Positions 51,558 through 62,301 of a stretch of 64,000 nt of DNA are shown in pieces. Numbering within the stretch: the stretch's first letter is position 1; each line of letters starts with the position of its first letter. Made by a program: the position numbers and the translations under genes. The notes beneath the pieces are model-generated. The model worked only from the letters and a program-made list of their open reading frames with translations, had not been told where the DNA came from and did no database searches. This DNA comes from Rhynchopus euleeides. Its lineage: Eukaryota > Euglenozoa > Diplonemea > Diplonemida > Diplonemidae. The DNA lies in NCBI GenBank assembly GCA_963210315.1, contig OY723282.1, forward strand, positions 1,860,001 through 1,924,000, read 5' to 3'.

Positions 51558-54181
51558 GGGGTGGGGGTGGGGGTGGGGCTACTCCCTTTCTGTGATGCAG
51601 AATCACTTTTGTCTTAGTTTTTATCGTATTTCTTTGCATTCTTTTTGCGTACCCCGTTGTGAGGGGGGGGGGGGGAGGGCGTCACATCACCGCAGCCCAG
51701 CAGGCAAAACGGCGCACTGCCCCCACCCCCTTTTTTGGGGTGGGGTTTGGCATTATTCAGAGTATTGTGTGTAGAAGCTTCAGCGCATTGATACAGACAA
51801 AATACAAGCTGGGGGGGGGGGGGCTGCCGACCGAAGGGTGTGTGTGTGTGTGACGTCTTATTATTTTTTTCGCTTCCCGTCAGGGATATATTTAAATCAT
51901 GATTGAGATTGAGGATTTCGGCCCCAGGAAAAAAACCCCCAAAAAAAACCCCCTGTTTTTTCTTGGGGGTTTTCCCCCCCTTTTTTGGGGGGTCCCAGTC
52001 TCGGGAAATCTGCAGAGAAATAAAAACTGTGAGGATGGGAACTACCTTGGTGTGAATAAAGAAGAAAATGAGAGACCTGCTGCGCTAGCCCCACCAAGCA
52101 GCCACAGCACGACAGGACTTTCCAGTCTTTTCCCCATCACCCACCAGCCCCACACAACTCACAACAGTTGAAACAGCAAAACCCCACCCACGACAGGAAA
52201 GGCCTCACAAATGAGAGTCTCGGCAAAAGTCGAAGGCACATTCTGGTGCCACCTTGCTTTGGGGTACTCACGCAAACCCGCAAACCCGGGTTTCCACCAA
52301 ACGCGTCGACCAGTTTTACTGGGTCGACGATTGGTAAGCCCCGACAAAGCGTCAACCCGGCTACACCGGTTCGACGGTCGACGTCGAAGAGAGTATGGTT
52401 TTGCAGCAACATATGCTCACTACCGTGGCCTCCGGCGGCTGGGGGGCTCCGCCCCCCAGACCCATCAGGACAGGGAGTCCAACCACTCCAGTAGCCTCAG
52501 GCCTCAGGAGGACGCAGCCAACTCGCACAGAAGCGACGCCCACAATGGACAGATGTTTACTACCGTGGCCTCCGGCGGCTGGGGGGCTCTGCCCCCCAGA
52601 CCCCCCCCCCTTGTAGCGTGTGCCCATGGCCACCCACCAGCCACGGCACTAAAAAGGTGGCCAATCGTCGACACTTTGACGCACAGTAAATGGCCCCCAA
52701 TAACTCAAAAAATTTTGAGTAGGGTCACCGTGAAGAGAGTTTGATCCGTTGATGCCAAAAACGACCCTCTCGTGTGGTAGAACGACGCTGTGCCACCCCC
52801 ATTTTAGGGGGGGAAAAACAGGGGGTTTTTACGATTGAGAATCTGAAAATCTGCCGAAAACCCCATGATTTAAAGACATCCCTGCTTCCCGTTCTATTTC
52901 TCTCCTTTGATGCCTGGTGGCACATTCACGTGCCGGCGCGGAAAAGGTGCCATTCCCACATTCTATCCCCGCTTCTGTTAACCTGTCCTCTCTGCACGCA
53001 CGACCCGTCTTCATCAGGCGAGGGTTTGCGAGCAGTGTGTGTGCGGAAGGCCCCAGGCACAGAGCAAGAATCGCAGGTTAGTCGAGTTACGAGGGAGGCA
53101 GAGATCAGGTGGAGCTACTCTCCTCCGCACGCTTGTGTGTGTGTGGGGCGGGTGGGGGAATCCACATTGCCACTGCCGGGAACGGAAACGTGCTATACAA
53201 CGCTGAACAGACCACACCCTTCATTCGGTGACTTTCACTTCGGGCCATGTTTCTTCGCTTGCGTGGAGATGTGCCAGAGCATAAAAACCGGGAACACATC
53301 TACGAAGGCCGAGGGCACGGCTGCCGCAGAACGATGCTGTATCCCATTTCTTGTGGAGGAGGAGGAGAGCACAGCGGTCTTCTTCTTTTTCTGTTTGCTT
53401 ACAGCCCGGACAACTGGCGAACCCCTCTTCCCACAACGCCTTATCCTTTTTTTTACTGGAGGGCCGTATGGTCTTCCAGCAAAAAAAAGTGAAGGCATTG
53501 TTTACCTCCCCCCGCCCCCCCCCCCCCCCCCCCCACTCGCGCCACCAGACACCACACGCCACACACACCGTGGGGCGAGCATGGTGTGCACAACGCGTGG
53601 GGGGGTGGGTGGGTGGGTAGGGAGAGTGCCTTGGTGCCTTTGCTCTCGCCTCTCTTCCCACTCCAATTGCGATCTGACCCCTTCTCCCCCTCCCCCCCCC
53701 CCCCCCCCCCCGTCCTGCGTCCCACTGCGGGGGATGTATTTCCTTTGGAGTTCTTCTTTGAGGCGCGCTTCTCCTCTGCACGGGAGGGCCTCCTCTGAGC
53801 GGCTCCACACTCCTTGGGACGTTTCTTTGATGGGGGGGGGGGTGGTCGGGGGTGATGAGTTGTTATCCGTTCTCTTCTCTGTGTGCGTGACTTGCTTGGA
53901 GGGGCTTGAAGGTGGTGGGCACCTCGTCGTCCCCCCCCCCCCCCCTGGTGGCTTTCTGTCCATCTGGGTGTATGTCCACTCAATTTTCCACTGGCTCGAC
54001 GAAAGGGCGGGCAGAGGCCCCTGCGGATTTCAATGGGGCGTGGGCGGTGTCGGCATCGGCACCCCTTCATAAATATTTAGCCAGCCAAAAGAAAACTGTC
54101 CCGCTCAATCCACACAGCCTGACACACACTGAATGTACTGGGGTGCGTGTTTTTGTGAGACAGTGGTGACAGTGGTGACAG
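51558..54181. other. Intergenic, repeat-rich, no supported gene
   Basis: A GTGTAGAAGCTTCAGCGCAT motif followed by ACAAAATACAAGCT (51768-51806) echoes the motif at 28-66. A paired G/C hairpin repeat lies at 52300-52620, and homopolymer C runs at 53517-53534, 53692-53711 and 53930-53945. A 432-codon open frame from 52774 passes through three poly-Pro readings of C tracts and one poly-Lys/Phe tract and has no family features, so it is not called. Confidence 0.55.
52300..52620. repeat. Compound repeat with two G/C hairpins, locus 1
   Basis: GTCGACC/GGGTCGACG palindromes lead into TCGAAGAGAGTATGGTTTTG, then two hairpin blocks (52439-52459, and 52579-52599 with one loop change), separated by CCACTCCAGTAGCCTCAGG and AGGACGCAGCCAACTC. 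The whole order is repeated at 60370-60745. Confidence 0.88.
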
Positions 54182-54294
54182 TGGGGGCCTTCGCTCAGAA
54201 ATGCAGAGAAGTGAGGAAGGGTGAACCGCCCTCACAAAACTGGCTGCAAAGTGACACAGTTTGACACACACTGACACAGAGCGAAGCCCCCCCA
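54182..54294. mobile_element. MITE-like palindromic repeat, copy 2
   Basis: Starts TGGGGGCCTTCGCTC and ends GAGCGAAGCCCCCCCA. The interior CTCACAAAACTGGCTGCAAAGTGACACAGTTTGACACA is split by small changes from the copies at 574 and 14470. The outer GCTTCGCTC resembles the family C terminus, suggesting a non-autonomous relative. Confidence 0.7.
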
Positions 54295-54775
54295 GTGGTT
54301 ATCACTGGGACACACACACGCACAGGGTGGGCTATGATCCGCGCAGGATCTCCCCACACTAAACGTGGTCACCACACACACGCACACTCAGGTGCAGGGG
54401 TTGGGGGCCCCCTGTCCATCCCCCCCGTCCCCCTCCCCCAGGCCCTCTCATCGCCACGTCTCACTGCCTGGTCATTTTTTTAGGTAGGTTTCGAGAAATT
54501 TCTTCAGTCAAAGTGGCGTGTGCTGATCCCGGCTTTGGGGGGATGGGGGGGGGGGGGGGTAGGGGGGGCTACACGGTGGGATCTTGTAAATTTTACATGT
54601 AAAAATACCGATTTTTACATGTATTATACATGTATAATACTTGCATGTCAACTATTATACATGTATAATACATGTATATGCCTGAAATATACATGTAAAA
54701 TACATGTATATCAAGTAAAAATACATGTATAATACTTGCATGTCAACTATTATACATGTATTTTTACTTGATATA

Positions 54776-55577
54776 CCGTAAACGGAAATATTGTGGACCG
54801 TAATAAAGGTGAACCGTACTATAGGTGGACCGTAAAAAAGATGGAACAAATGGGATTTTTCCGGAACTTGGAACATTTTTACGGTCCACCTATTTTACGG
54901 TTGGGATCGTGGACTTGGCGGTTTTTTTTACGAGTTCCTTCGCGACGAAGTCGCGAAGGAACCAAGGAAATCGTACGGCTGAAGCTGCAGGATTAACACC
55001 ACAGGGCCTCAGCACAGAGTGTGCACTCACCATCGTCCGGGAACTGTTCTCCCACAGTTACTGCAGGGTGTACTACACTAAAGGAGTACGATTTCCCTGA
55101 ATTTTTCGGGCACTGATTCACGAATTTACATCTGGAGGGAGCCCGGTGGTCTCAGCTTCTGTCTGCGCGCCCTGCCGTACTGTGGCTGCTTTTGTGGGCT
55201 CGTGCAGCAGGTTCTACTTTTACTTCTACCGGAATGCTCCTTGCATGGTACTACACTTCTCGAGGTGTGGTGGTGGGTGAGTCTCGAGGTGAGATCGTGC
55301 CTTTTCCACACGCAGGGAGGACTTGCTTCTCTTGCTGGTGTTGGTTGCGGTGGTGGAGGGAGGGTCCAAAGCTGGGAGGTCGGGAGGCCTACGTGTGGGT
55401 GTCTGCGGCGTGGAGGCCGCAGTCCGCGCCCCGCAACCCACCAGCCCGCGGGCGAAAAACGCATTGTCTTTTCCATATTCAGTCCCAATAAATGGTGGAC
55501 CGTAAAAAAGATGGAACGTTTGGCCTTTTTTTGGGAACTTGGAACATTTTTACGGTCCACCCTTTTTCCGTTTACGG
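54776..55577. mobile_element. Family B element, copy B3, carrying a family D repeat
   Basis: Ends CCGTAAACGGAAATATTGTG and the inverse CCGTTTACGG, flanked by TA (54774-54775, 55578-55579). Subterminal TGGACCGTAAAAAAGATGGA and CTTGGAACATTTTTACGGTCC occur on both arms. The 800-base body includes the family D repeat at 54928-55095. Removing it restores TTGATATACATG, the mirror image of the B2 site. Confidence 0.87.
54928..55095. repeat. Dispersed structured repeat, family D copy 3
   Basis: Contains a perfect TTCCTTCGCGAC/GTCGCGAAGGAA hairpin, GGAAATCGTACGGCTGAAGC, the GGGAACTGTTCTCCCACAGTT hairpin region, and AAAGGAGTACGATTTCC. GGAAATCGTAC and GTACGATTTCC pair perfectly over 11 bases across about 115 bases. 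Confidence 0.72.
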
Positions 55578-56066
55578 TACATGTATTTTACATGTATATT
55601 TCATGCATTTACATGTATTTTACATGTATAATACTTGTCATGCAAGTATTATACATGTAAAATACTTGCATGACAAGTAAAATACTTGCATGCAAGTAAA
55701 ATACATGTATTTTACTTGCATGCAAGTATTTTACTTGTCATGCAAGTATTATACATGTATTTTACTTGTCGTGCAAGTATTTTACATGTATAATACTTGC
55801 ATGACAAGTATTATACATGTAAAATACATGTAAATGCATGAAATATACATGTAAAATACATGTATATCAAGTAAAAATACATGTATAATAGTTGACATGC
55901 AAGTATTATACATGTATTTTTACTTGATATACATGTATTTTACATGTATATTTCAGGCATATACATGTATTATACATGTATAATAGTTGACATGCAAGTA
56001 TTATACATGTATAATACATCTAAAAATCGGTATTTTTACATGTAAAATTTACAAGATCCCACCGTG

Positions 56067-56808
56067 TAAAACCGGGAGTAAACCCAAATTTTCAACTTCG
56101 CCGCAGAGAGGCCCCCAAGGGCACCAAAAGGCCAGAAACACCCCATATCACCCCGGAAACCCGGTATCTGCCCGAAATAGGCCCAAATTCCGCCCGGAAA
56201 GCTCATTTTTTGCGTCTCCAATTTTTTGGCACAGATGTGGTACCGGTGCTGTGCCAGTTTACAGCGGCTGCTTGCAACATACAGCGAAACCTGTGGTCGA
56301 AGCAACCGAATGGTTCATCGGTCAAGCTCTACTTGATGACGCTGAGCGATGTAACATCACCATGTACCGAGGGGCGACAAGCAGCACCGCGAGGTGGGGG
56401 TAGAGGCCAAAGTGCACTCGTGTTTGCACTGAGAAGGTTGGTATCCCTTGTAGATTGAGGTTCCGGAGATGATGGGCACGCACTATGGGCGGAAGCAGGA
56501 CGCTGCTCAGAGGGTTTGTCCGTTCCGACGCCATTCAGAGGTGGCAATAACTCAGCGACCTCGATATCCCCCAAAGTGGGTAATTGATGCCCTGCTCTCA
56601 TTGAGAGTAATCAAATAGCGGCCCTTGCCATTCTAATGGGGCGGCTACGCCCTCAAATAATTGAAGGCAAATGACGGGGAACCTGCTGGTGAGCTGAGCG
56701 CCACTCGGATCGAGAGCGTTTTCCTTCTCGAGGATAAGCTCGTCTCCCTCCTCCGGGAGATGCACCGGGGTGGCTGGCGCAGTTCATGCCGTGCCAGTCA
56801 GCATTGGG
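56067..56808. other. Spacer, nothing recognised
   Basis: Sequence of mixed composition with short frames on both strands, none with recognisable features. The first 150 bases (CCGGGAGTAAACCCAAATTTTC..., CGCAGAGAGGCCCC) resemble the edge of the foldback at 58106 in style but not in extended sequence. Confidence 0.5.
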
Positions 56809-57189
56809 GTACCTGGGACCCCCCGTGTATAAGTCCCCCCCCCCTTACTCCCGTGTTTAAGTCCCCCCCTGGGGGTCTGGCAGGGGGGGGACTTAAACAC
56901 AGGTGGACCTAAACACGGGGGTGGGCTGGTCTGGAGGGTCATCAGGTGGCCGCTAGGCCACCTGGTGCCCTCCAGGTGCTTTCAGAGTCGAAAAGTGGGG
57001 TGTCAAAAGTCCATCCGGACCGGAATCACCCCCCTACGACGGAAGCGGAAGAGGTCTTCTTGGTCTCCACCGTGCCACCCCCGTGTTTAAGCCCCCCCTG
57101 TGTTTAGGTCCGCCCCCCCCGTGTTTAAGTCCCCCCCGGCCGAAAATCGCCTCCAGGGGGGGGACTTAAACACGGGGGGTCCCAGGTAC
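56809..57189. mobile_element. TIR element with GTGTTTAAGTCCCCCC repeats
   Basis: Starts GTACCTGGGACCCCCCGTGT and ends with the inverse ACGGGGGGTCCCAGGTAC. CCCCGTGTTTAAGTCCCCCC or its inverse occurs repeatedly on both arms. A short palindrome GGTGGCC..TAGGCCACC lies inside. About 380 bases, no gene. Confidence 0.8.
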
Positions 57190-57571
57190 GTGAAAAATGT
57201 ACGGTGGCACGCCAACCACGATAAACCCACCTTGCCGATCTTACAAACTGTGAAGGGGGCGGAACACTATCGAAGTGGCTCAATCATGACTACATTGATG
57301 CAATGGTGACATATGACGTCAAGCCGCAGTGCCTGCAGAAAGGAGTGCCCGCCGGCTGTTTTTCTCGGGCCCTTCAGGTACCGCATCTGGTACCACATCT
57401 GTGCCAAGTGAAAAAAATCGCGTTTCTGGGCCTCTCTGGGCCACACAGGTCACCAAAACCCCCCAGAAACACGTTTCTGGACTGGTTTGGGTCGGTTTGT
57501 AGCATTGATTTCATGTTTAGGGATGCTCCCTGAAAAAGTGGGGTTTACTCCCGTTTTTTGGGTTGAATTAG

Positions 57572-58013
57572 CCCCCCCTAGGGCTATGATGGGAAGGAAA
57601 CGTGGAAACGTTTCCGTTTCCGTTCCCGTTTCCGTTTCCATATTTTCGATTTCGGGAAGGAAACGTGTTTCCTTCCGAAGGAAACGCCTGTGTATTTTAC
57701 ACTGGAAAAGTTATCAACACACACCAGCACGGACAAAGGGCCACCACACCGAAGGAACAGGCCACCCAAACCCGCCCCCAAGACTTCGAAGAAGCGCGGG
57801 TTCAGTGTGGACCGGTCCGGAGATCCTGTCAGACCAGGGGAAGTCCAAGCGACTGTGGTAAACGTGTGTTGTTTCCCCTGATTCCCCAGTGCAAAGAGGG
57901 CGTTTCCTCAAAATAAGGAAACGTTTCCGTTTCCGTATCCGTTTCCGTTTCCTTATTTTCGATTTTTCGATGGAAACGCGTTTCCTTCCCATCATAGCCC
58001 TAGGGGGGGGGGG
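57572..58013. mobile_element. TIR element with GTTTCC subterminal repeats
   Basis: CCCTAGGGCTATGATGGGAA followed by GGAAACG on the left mirrors CGTTTCCTTCCCATCATAGC then CCTAGGG on the right. Both arms carry strings of CGTTTCC and a TATTTTCGATTT segment. About 440 bases, no gene; the outermost C/G runs make the exact ends uncertain. Confidence 0.8.
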
Positions 58014-58105
58014 TTGAGGGTGTGGGGTGTTGTAGGGGATGGGGATTTGGCTCACCCCCCCAGTGGCTGGCTTAACGCCGGGGTACTGTAAGCAGGGGGC
58101 TGGCC

Positions 58106-59281
58106 GGGGGGGGGGGTAGGGGGGGTCAAATGGGGGTGACAAACACGATTTTTCAAAAAAACCGGCGCAGAGGCCCCAAAGCCCCCGTAAACCCTCCAAA
58201 CCCCCCCAGATCGGTCCGGAAACCCATCGAACCCCACTTTTCCACCATTCCGGGCACCTCAGGTGCCCGAATTGGGGTACCTAAATTTTGTGCCACCGTT
58301 TGGTACCGGACAGTGCCACTGTGTGGGAGGTTGGAAAAGAAAATGCCCCAACACACCACATCTGAGGGTTGCAATGCATGTTGCTTGCCAACCACGTCAT
58401 CCGGTGGGTGTCAGGCGCTATGTAGGTGGCATGAGCCAGGTCTTCGATGTGTTCTGGCTTGTATATGTACCTCCCTGCCTGCGGCACAGGCACTGCCTTT
58501 GTCCCCCACACCAGCCACAGAGAGCGTATTGTACTCGGTCCACGGTTGCTGATTCATTGTGATGCGTTGTATCCTCGAGTGAACGTCACGCACTAGTGGC
58601 ACCACCACCCGCCATCCGAGAGCTGTATTGACTTTGCGCCCTTCCGTTGCATTCACCTCACCACGCATATTGCACTGTTCAGTACCAGTGCTCTTGGGCC
58701 AGGCAAAGTAGACCGCAGCAACTACCAATTCTGGCACAATGGGTACCACGACAGCGCACTTCGTGTGTTCCCGGAATGTACAGCTCGTGTTGCAACAGTC
58801 GTTGTCAACACATCCCGGTTGTGGAGCACTGCTGCACAGGAATCACACGACCATCTGGACTTGTTCCGTACCTACAGGCAGCCTCCCGGTGCATGGTGGC
58901 AGGGAGGTACATATACAAGCCAGAACTCATCGAAGACCTGGCTAATGCCACCTACATAGCGCCTGACACCCACCGGATGACGTGGTTGGCAAGCAACATG
59001 CATTGCAACCCTCAGATGTGGTGTGTTGGGGCATTTTCTTTTCCAACCTCCCACACAGTGGCACTGTCCGGTACCAAACGGTGGCACAAAATTTAGGTAC
59101 CCCAATTCGGGCACCTGAGGTGCCCGGAATGGTGGAAAAGTGGGGTTCGATGGGTTTCCGGACCGATCTGGGGGGGTTTGGAGGGTTTACGGGGGCTTTG
59201 GGGCCTCTGCGCCGGTTTTTTGAAAAATCGTGTTTGTCCACGTAAAAGGGTGGCATTTGACCCCCCCTACCCCCCCCCCCC
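58106..59281. mobile_element. Large foldback element
   Basis: Arms 58106-58480 and 58898-59281 are inverted copies with only a few differences, passing through GGTGCCCGAATTGGGGTACC, GGAAAAGAAAATGCCCCAAC and GACAGTGCCACTGTGTGGGA. The 417-base loop has no coding frame worth calling. Outer ends are GGGGGTAGGGGGG / CCCCCCTACCCCC next to TCAAATG / CATTTGA. Confidence 0.88.
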
Positions 59282-60028
59282 ACCCAGCACTCTTTTTTGC
59301 AGCCCGCGCGAGCCTGGCCTTGGAGACCTGTCGCTCCGCCGTGTGTTGTTCGTCTGGTTTTCCAGGGCTGAAGGACTTTGGGCCTACCACACACACTCAC
59401 CCCCCTCCCTCCCCGCCCCGACACGAGGGACCTCGCAGGCGTTGTTTCGGCGGGGTGGCCCTGTCTGTGGTAGAAAACCACAACAGGATGGCTATCGCGT
59501 ACTGCCACACGCCAGAAAGGGCAGGGGTAGGGGGTGGGGGGTAGGCCCCCCAATGTCCTTGAGAAAAACTGTAATTTTTTTGAAATATTCCGGTCTGGAG
59601 GTCACCAGTGCAAAACCACCCCCGAACCCACCCCAGATATGAATTTCCGGAGGTTTTTACCCACTTTTGGGCCCACCAACCCTCATTTTTGGCCATTTTT
59701 TGGCTTTTTTTCCGCTTTTCTGGGGTGAATCCTGTGCAGGGTGGTTGCAGGGTCCTTTTTTGGTTAAAATGTGCATTTTAACGCGCTTCTACTGATCCTA
59801 GAGGCCCTGGATGGTATACAATGTACCCCAGGGATGCCTAGGGTACGTTTCTCACTCGAAAAACACCCCAAATGGGGCCCAGTTGCCCAAATTTTGACAT
59901 TTTTTCATAAAAATTGGGTTGGTTACCCCTTATTGGCGAAACCCCATTTCTCACCATTTTTTCAAAAAATTAGACCAATTTCGGGCAATTCGGTGTCGAA
60001 AACCTGTTCCGACAGGCCCATACACCCC
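59282..60028. other. Spacer up to assembly gap
   Basis: No gene or repeat family is recognised apart from an ACTTTTGGGCCC...GGCCATTTTTTGGC-like stretch (59665-59712) similar in style to family C. Confidence 0.5.
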
Positions 60029-60228
60029 NNNNNNNNNNNNNNNNNNNNNNNNNNNNNNNNNNNNNNNNNNNNNNNNNNNNNNNNNNNNNNNNNNNNNNNN
60101 NNNNNNNNNNNNNNNNNNNNNNNNNNNNNNNNNNNNNNNNNNNNNNNNNNNNNNNNNNNNNNNNNNNNNNNNNNNNNNNNNNNNNNNNNNNNNNNNNNNN
60201 NNNNNNNNNNNNNNNNNNNNNNNNNNNN
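60029..60228. other. Assembly gap (200 N)
   Basis: Exactly 200 unknown bases, a typical scaffold placeholder rather than a measured length. A GTCGACCCAGCG repeat begins immediately after it and may have caused the break. Confidence 0.98.
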
Positions 60229-60485
60229 ACCGTCGACCCAGTGATTTTGGGTTTCCCCCCCATAAAAAAGCGTCGACCCAGCGTCGACCCAGTGGACTGG
60301 GTTGACGCTTGGTCGAGGCTTGGAGCGTCGACCTAGTGGAACTGGGTTGCCATTCAAGCCTGGACCAAGCGTCAACCCATTTATTACACTGGGTCGACGC
60401 TAACCTAGCGTTGGCCCGGTTACACTGGGTCGACGCTCACCAAGCGTCGACCAAGCGTCAACCCACTTTCACTGGGTCGACGTCG
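60229..60485. repeat. Irregular GTCGAC-repeat cluster
   Basis: Variants of GCGTCGACCCAGT and ACTGGGTCGACGC, many of them adjacent and inverted, recur about ten times with ACCAAGCGTCAACCC between. The cluster leads directly into the hairpin repeat. A shorter version is at 52305-52385. Confidence 0.85.
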
Positions 60486-60745
60486 AAGAGAGTATGGTTT
60501 TGCAGGAACAGATGCTCACTACCGTGGCCTCCGGCGGCTGGGGGCTCCGCCCCCCAGACCCCCCTGTGGCGTATGTCTCGTACTCAAGTCATTCGATTCC
60601 ATCAGGTCAGGGAATCCACCCACTCCAGTAGCCTCAGGAGGACGCAGCCAACTCACACAGAATCTGTACGCCCACAATGAACAGATGCTCACTACCGTGG
60701 CCTCCGGCGGCTGGGGGGCCCTGCCCCCAGACCCCCCATCTCGCG
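60486..60745. repeat. Compound repeat with two G/C hairpins, locus 2
   Basis: Same order as 52386-52620: GAAGAGAGTATGGTTTTGCA, ACAGATGCTCACTACCGTGG, hairpin (60539-60558, one G shorter), CACTCCAGTAGCCTCAGGAG, AACAGATGCTCACTACCGTG, hairpin (60711-60730). The two loci are about 85-90 percent alike by eye. Confidence 0.88.
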
Positions 60746-62192
60746 TGCCCGTCTAGTAACCAGTCCTTGCGCTTTGACGGCCGTGACATATCAGGGGGCA
60801 GCGTCGAAATCATGGTCCCGAAAGCCATTTTTTGGTTTCCTCCGGCACCCGACGGCGCGAGCGGGAGAGGAACCACGGAGGAACCCAGCGCCTCACACCG
60901 TGCCCACCTAGTGGTCCACCGATGGGAAAATTTGGCAACAACACGAGCGCGCGCGAGAAAAATTGACCCCTATGGGGTGTTCAGGGGGTTGGGAAACGTT
61001 CGGACATCACCTATTTTCGCCGAAAGTCGCAAAAGATCACAAACCTATGAAGTAGGGGCTTTTTGCCAGCTTGCGATTTTTTGTGATTTTTGGGGAAAAT
61101 TTGGTCCTGGGCAAGACGTTAAACTACCTGGGAGGGCTTCCCCAGACCATGACGGGTGCTTGCACCAGGAGTTTGAAACAGCCACTCATGCCTTGCGATG
61201 CTCAAGTGCCTGCTGGACCCCTATGTCCTTCAGGCCCCAAAGCAGGCAACGATATGGGAGCAACCTAACAGGGGAGGTGAAGAGGGCACGGGTCTTAGCC
61301 TGATGACACACTGCAACCTCAAGGTGACTGGCGACACCTCTCCCACAGTCTGCGGCGACTCTGCCGTGGCGACAAGGCTTCCTGTCATGGGAGATCGCTG
61401 CGTGGATCAACGTGGCACCACCCGTGTGCTTGGCAGGTTGTTTCGGCACCTGTTTTCTCCGTGTCATGCTTTTCGTGAGCGTGTCAGGGATGTTGGCACA
61501 CGCTGGGGAGGGTTCACATGATGACATAACATATATCAGAAGCACACACCCACGTGGCGCTGTCCTTGGCAGGACTTTGAAAGTGCCGCCTTGATATCCT
61601 TGTTGGATAGAACCCTCATATCACACCCTCAATCAGCTGACGAAAATTTGGGAAATTTTGTGAAATTTTTTTCTCAAAAAGATTTTCCGGGCCGGGCGGG
61701 GGTGGGGACCACAGTGCCTACAGGGGTGGGAGGGGTGTCTTCACCCAGTTGGGCAGTAGACCCACAAAATGACCCCACTACGATCCGCACAAATTCCAAA
61801 TGTTCAAAAGAACGAGGTTTTGGAAAATTCGTGAGGGGGTCCCGCGAGGCGGCCCGGTGGGTGGGCGTGTGTTCACCCGTGATCAACCCCTGAACCAGAC
61901 CCCTATTTCACAGGTAAGCTTAGCTCGTCCACCACCAATATGACTCAACTACGATCCACAAAATCCCAGAAGCGTTCAAAAGAATGGGTTTATGAAACCC
62001 CCATGGGGGGGGGGGGGGCGGTGGTGTCGGTGGATGGGTGCGTAGGCCTCCCGGTCACAATCCTCATCAGGGCCGGAACCAGACCCGCATTTCATGGGTG
62101 AAACTAAGGGGTGGTCAGGGGGTTGGGAAAAGTGAAGGAAACACCGAGTATCGCCGAAAATCCGAAAAAGTCACGAAAAATCACAAACCTAT
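60746..62192. other. Spacer with local duplication
   Basis: 60975-61100 (CAGGGGGTTGGGAAA..., CACAAACCTAT, GCGATTTTTTGTGATTTTT) is repeated at about 62113-62360, where a MITE has inserted. 61755-61815 and 61930-61995 are likewise alike (ACTACGATCC, GTTCAAAAGAA). No gene is supported. Confidence 0.6.
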
Positions 62193-62301
62193 GGGGGCCC
62201 TCGCTACGAGTCACTGTGAGTCACGAGTCGTCAGTTTTCAGCCAAACATGGCTGACTTCTCACTTTTTCTCACTCAGTCACACTTGGTAGCGAGGGCCCC
62301 C
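62193..62301. mobile_element. Palindromic MITE, GGGGGCCCTCGCTACC family, copy 3
   Basis: 109 bases from GGGGGCCCTCGCTAC to GTAGCGAGGGCCCCC, flanked by TAT (62190-62192 and 62302-62304). The empty site CACAAACCTATGAA is at about 61038-61051, so insertion with a 3-bp duplication is seen directly. Confidence 0.9.

Larger units (their letters stand above)
54572..56066. mobile_element. Family A TIR element, copy A3
   Basis: Ends CACGGTGGGATCTTG / CAAGATCCCACCGTG with TA on both sides (54570-54571, 56067-56068). It holds one nested B element (54776-55577). The remaining 690 bases are the full palindromic core, making this the best template for the family: two ATACATGTA arms around a central TACTTGCATGCAAGTA block. 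Confidence 0.88.

Noticed and set aside
52774..54072. 432-codon open frame on the plus strand
   Set aside because: It runs through three poly-Pro readings of long C tracts and a poly-Lys/Phe stretch, with no family features; minus-strand frames of similar length overlap it. GC-rich spacer explains it.
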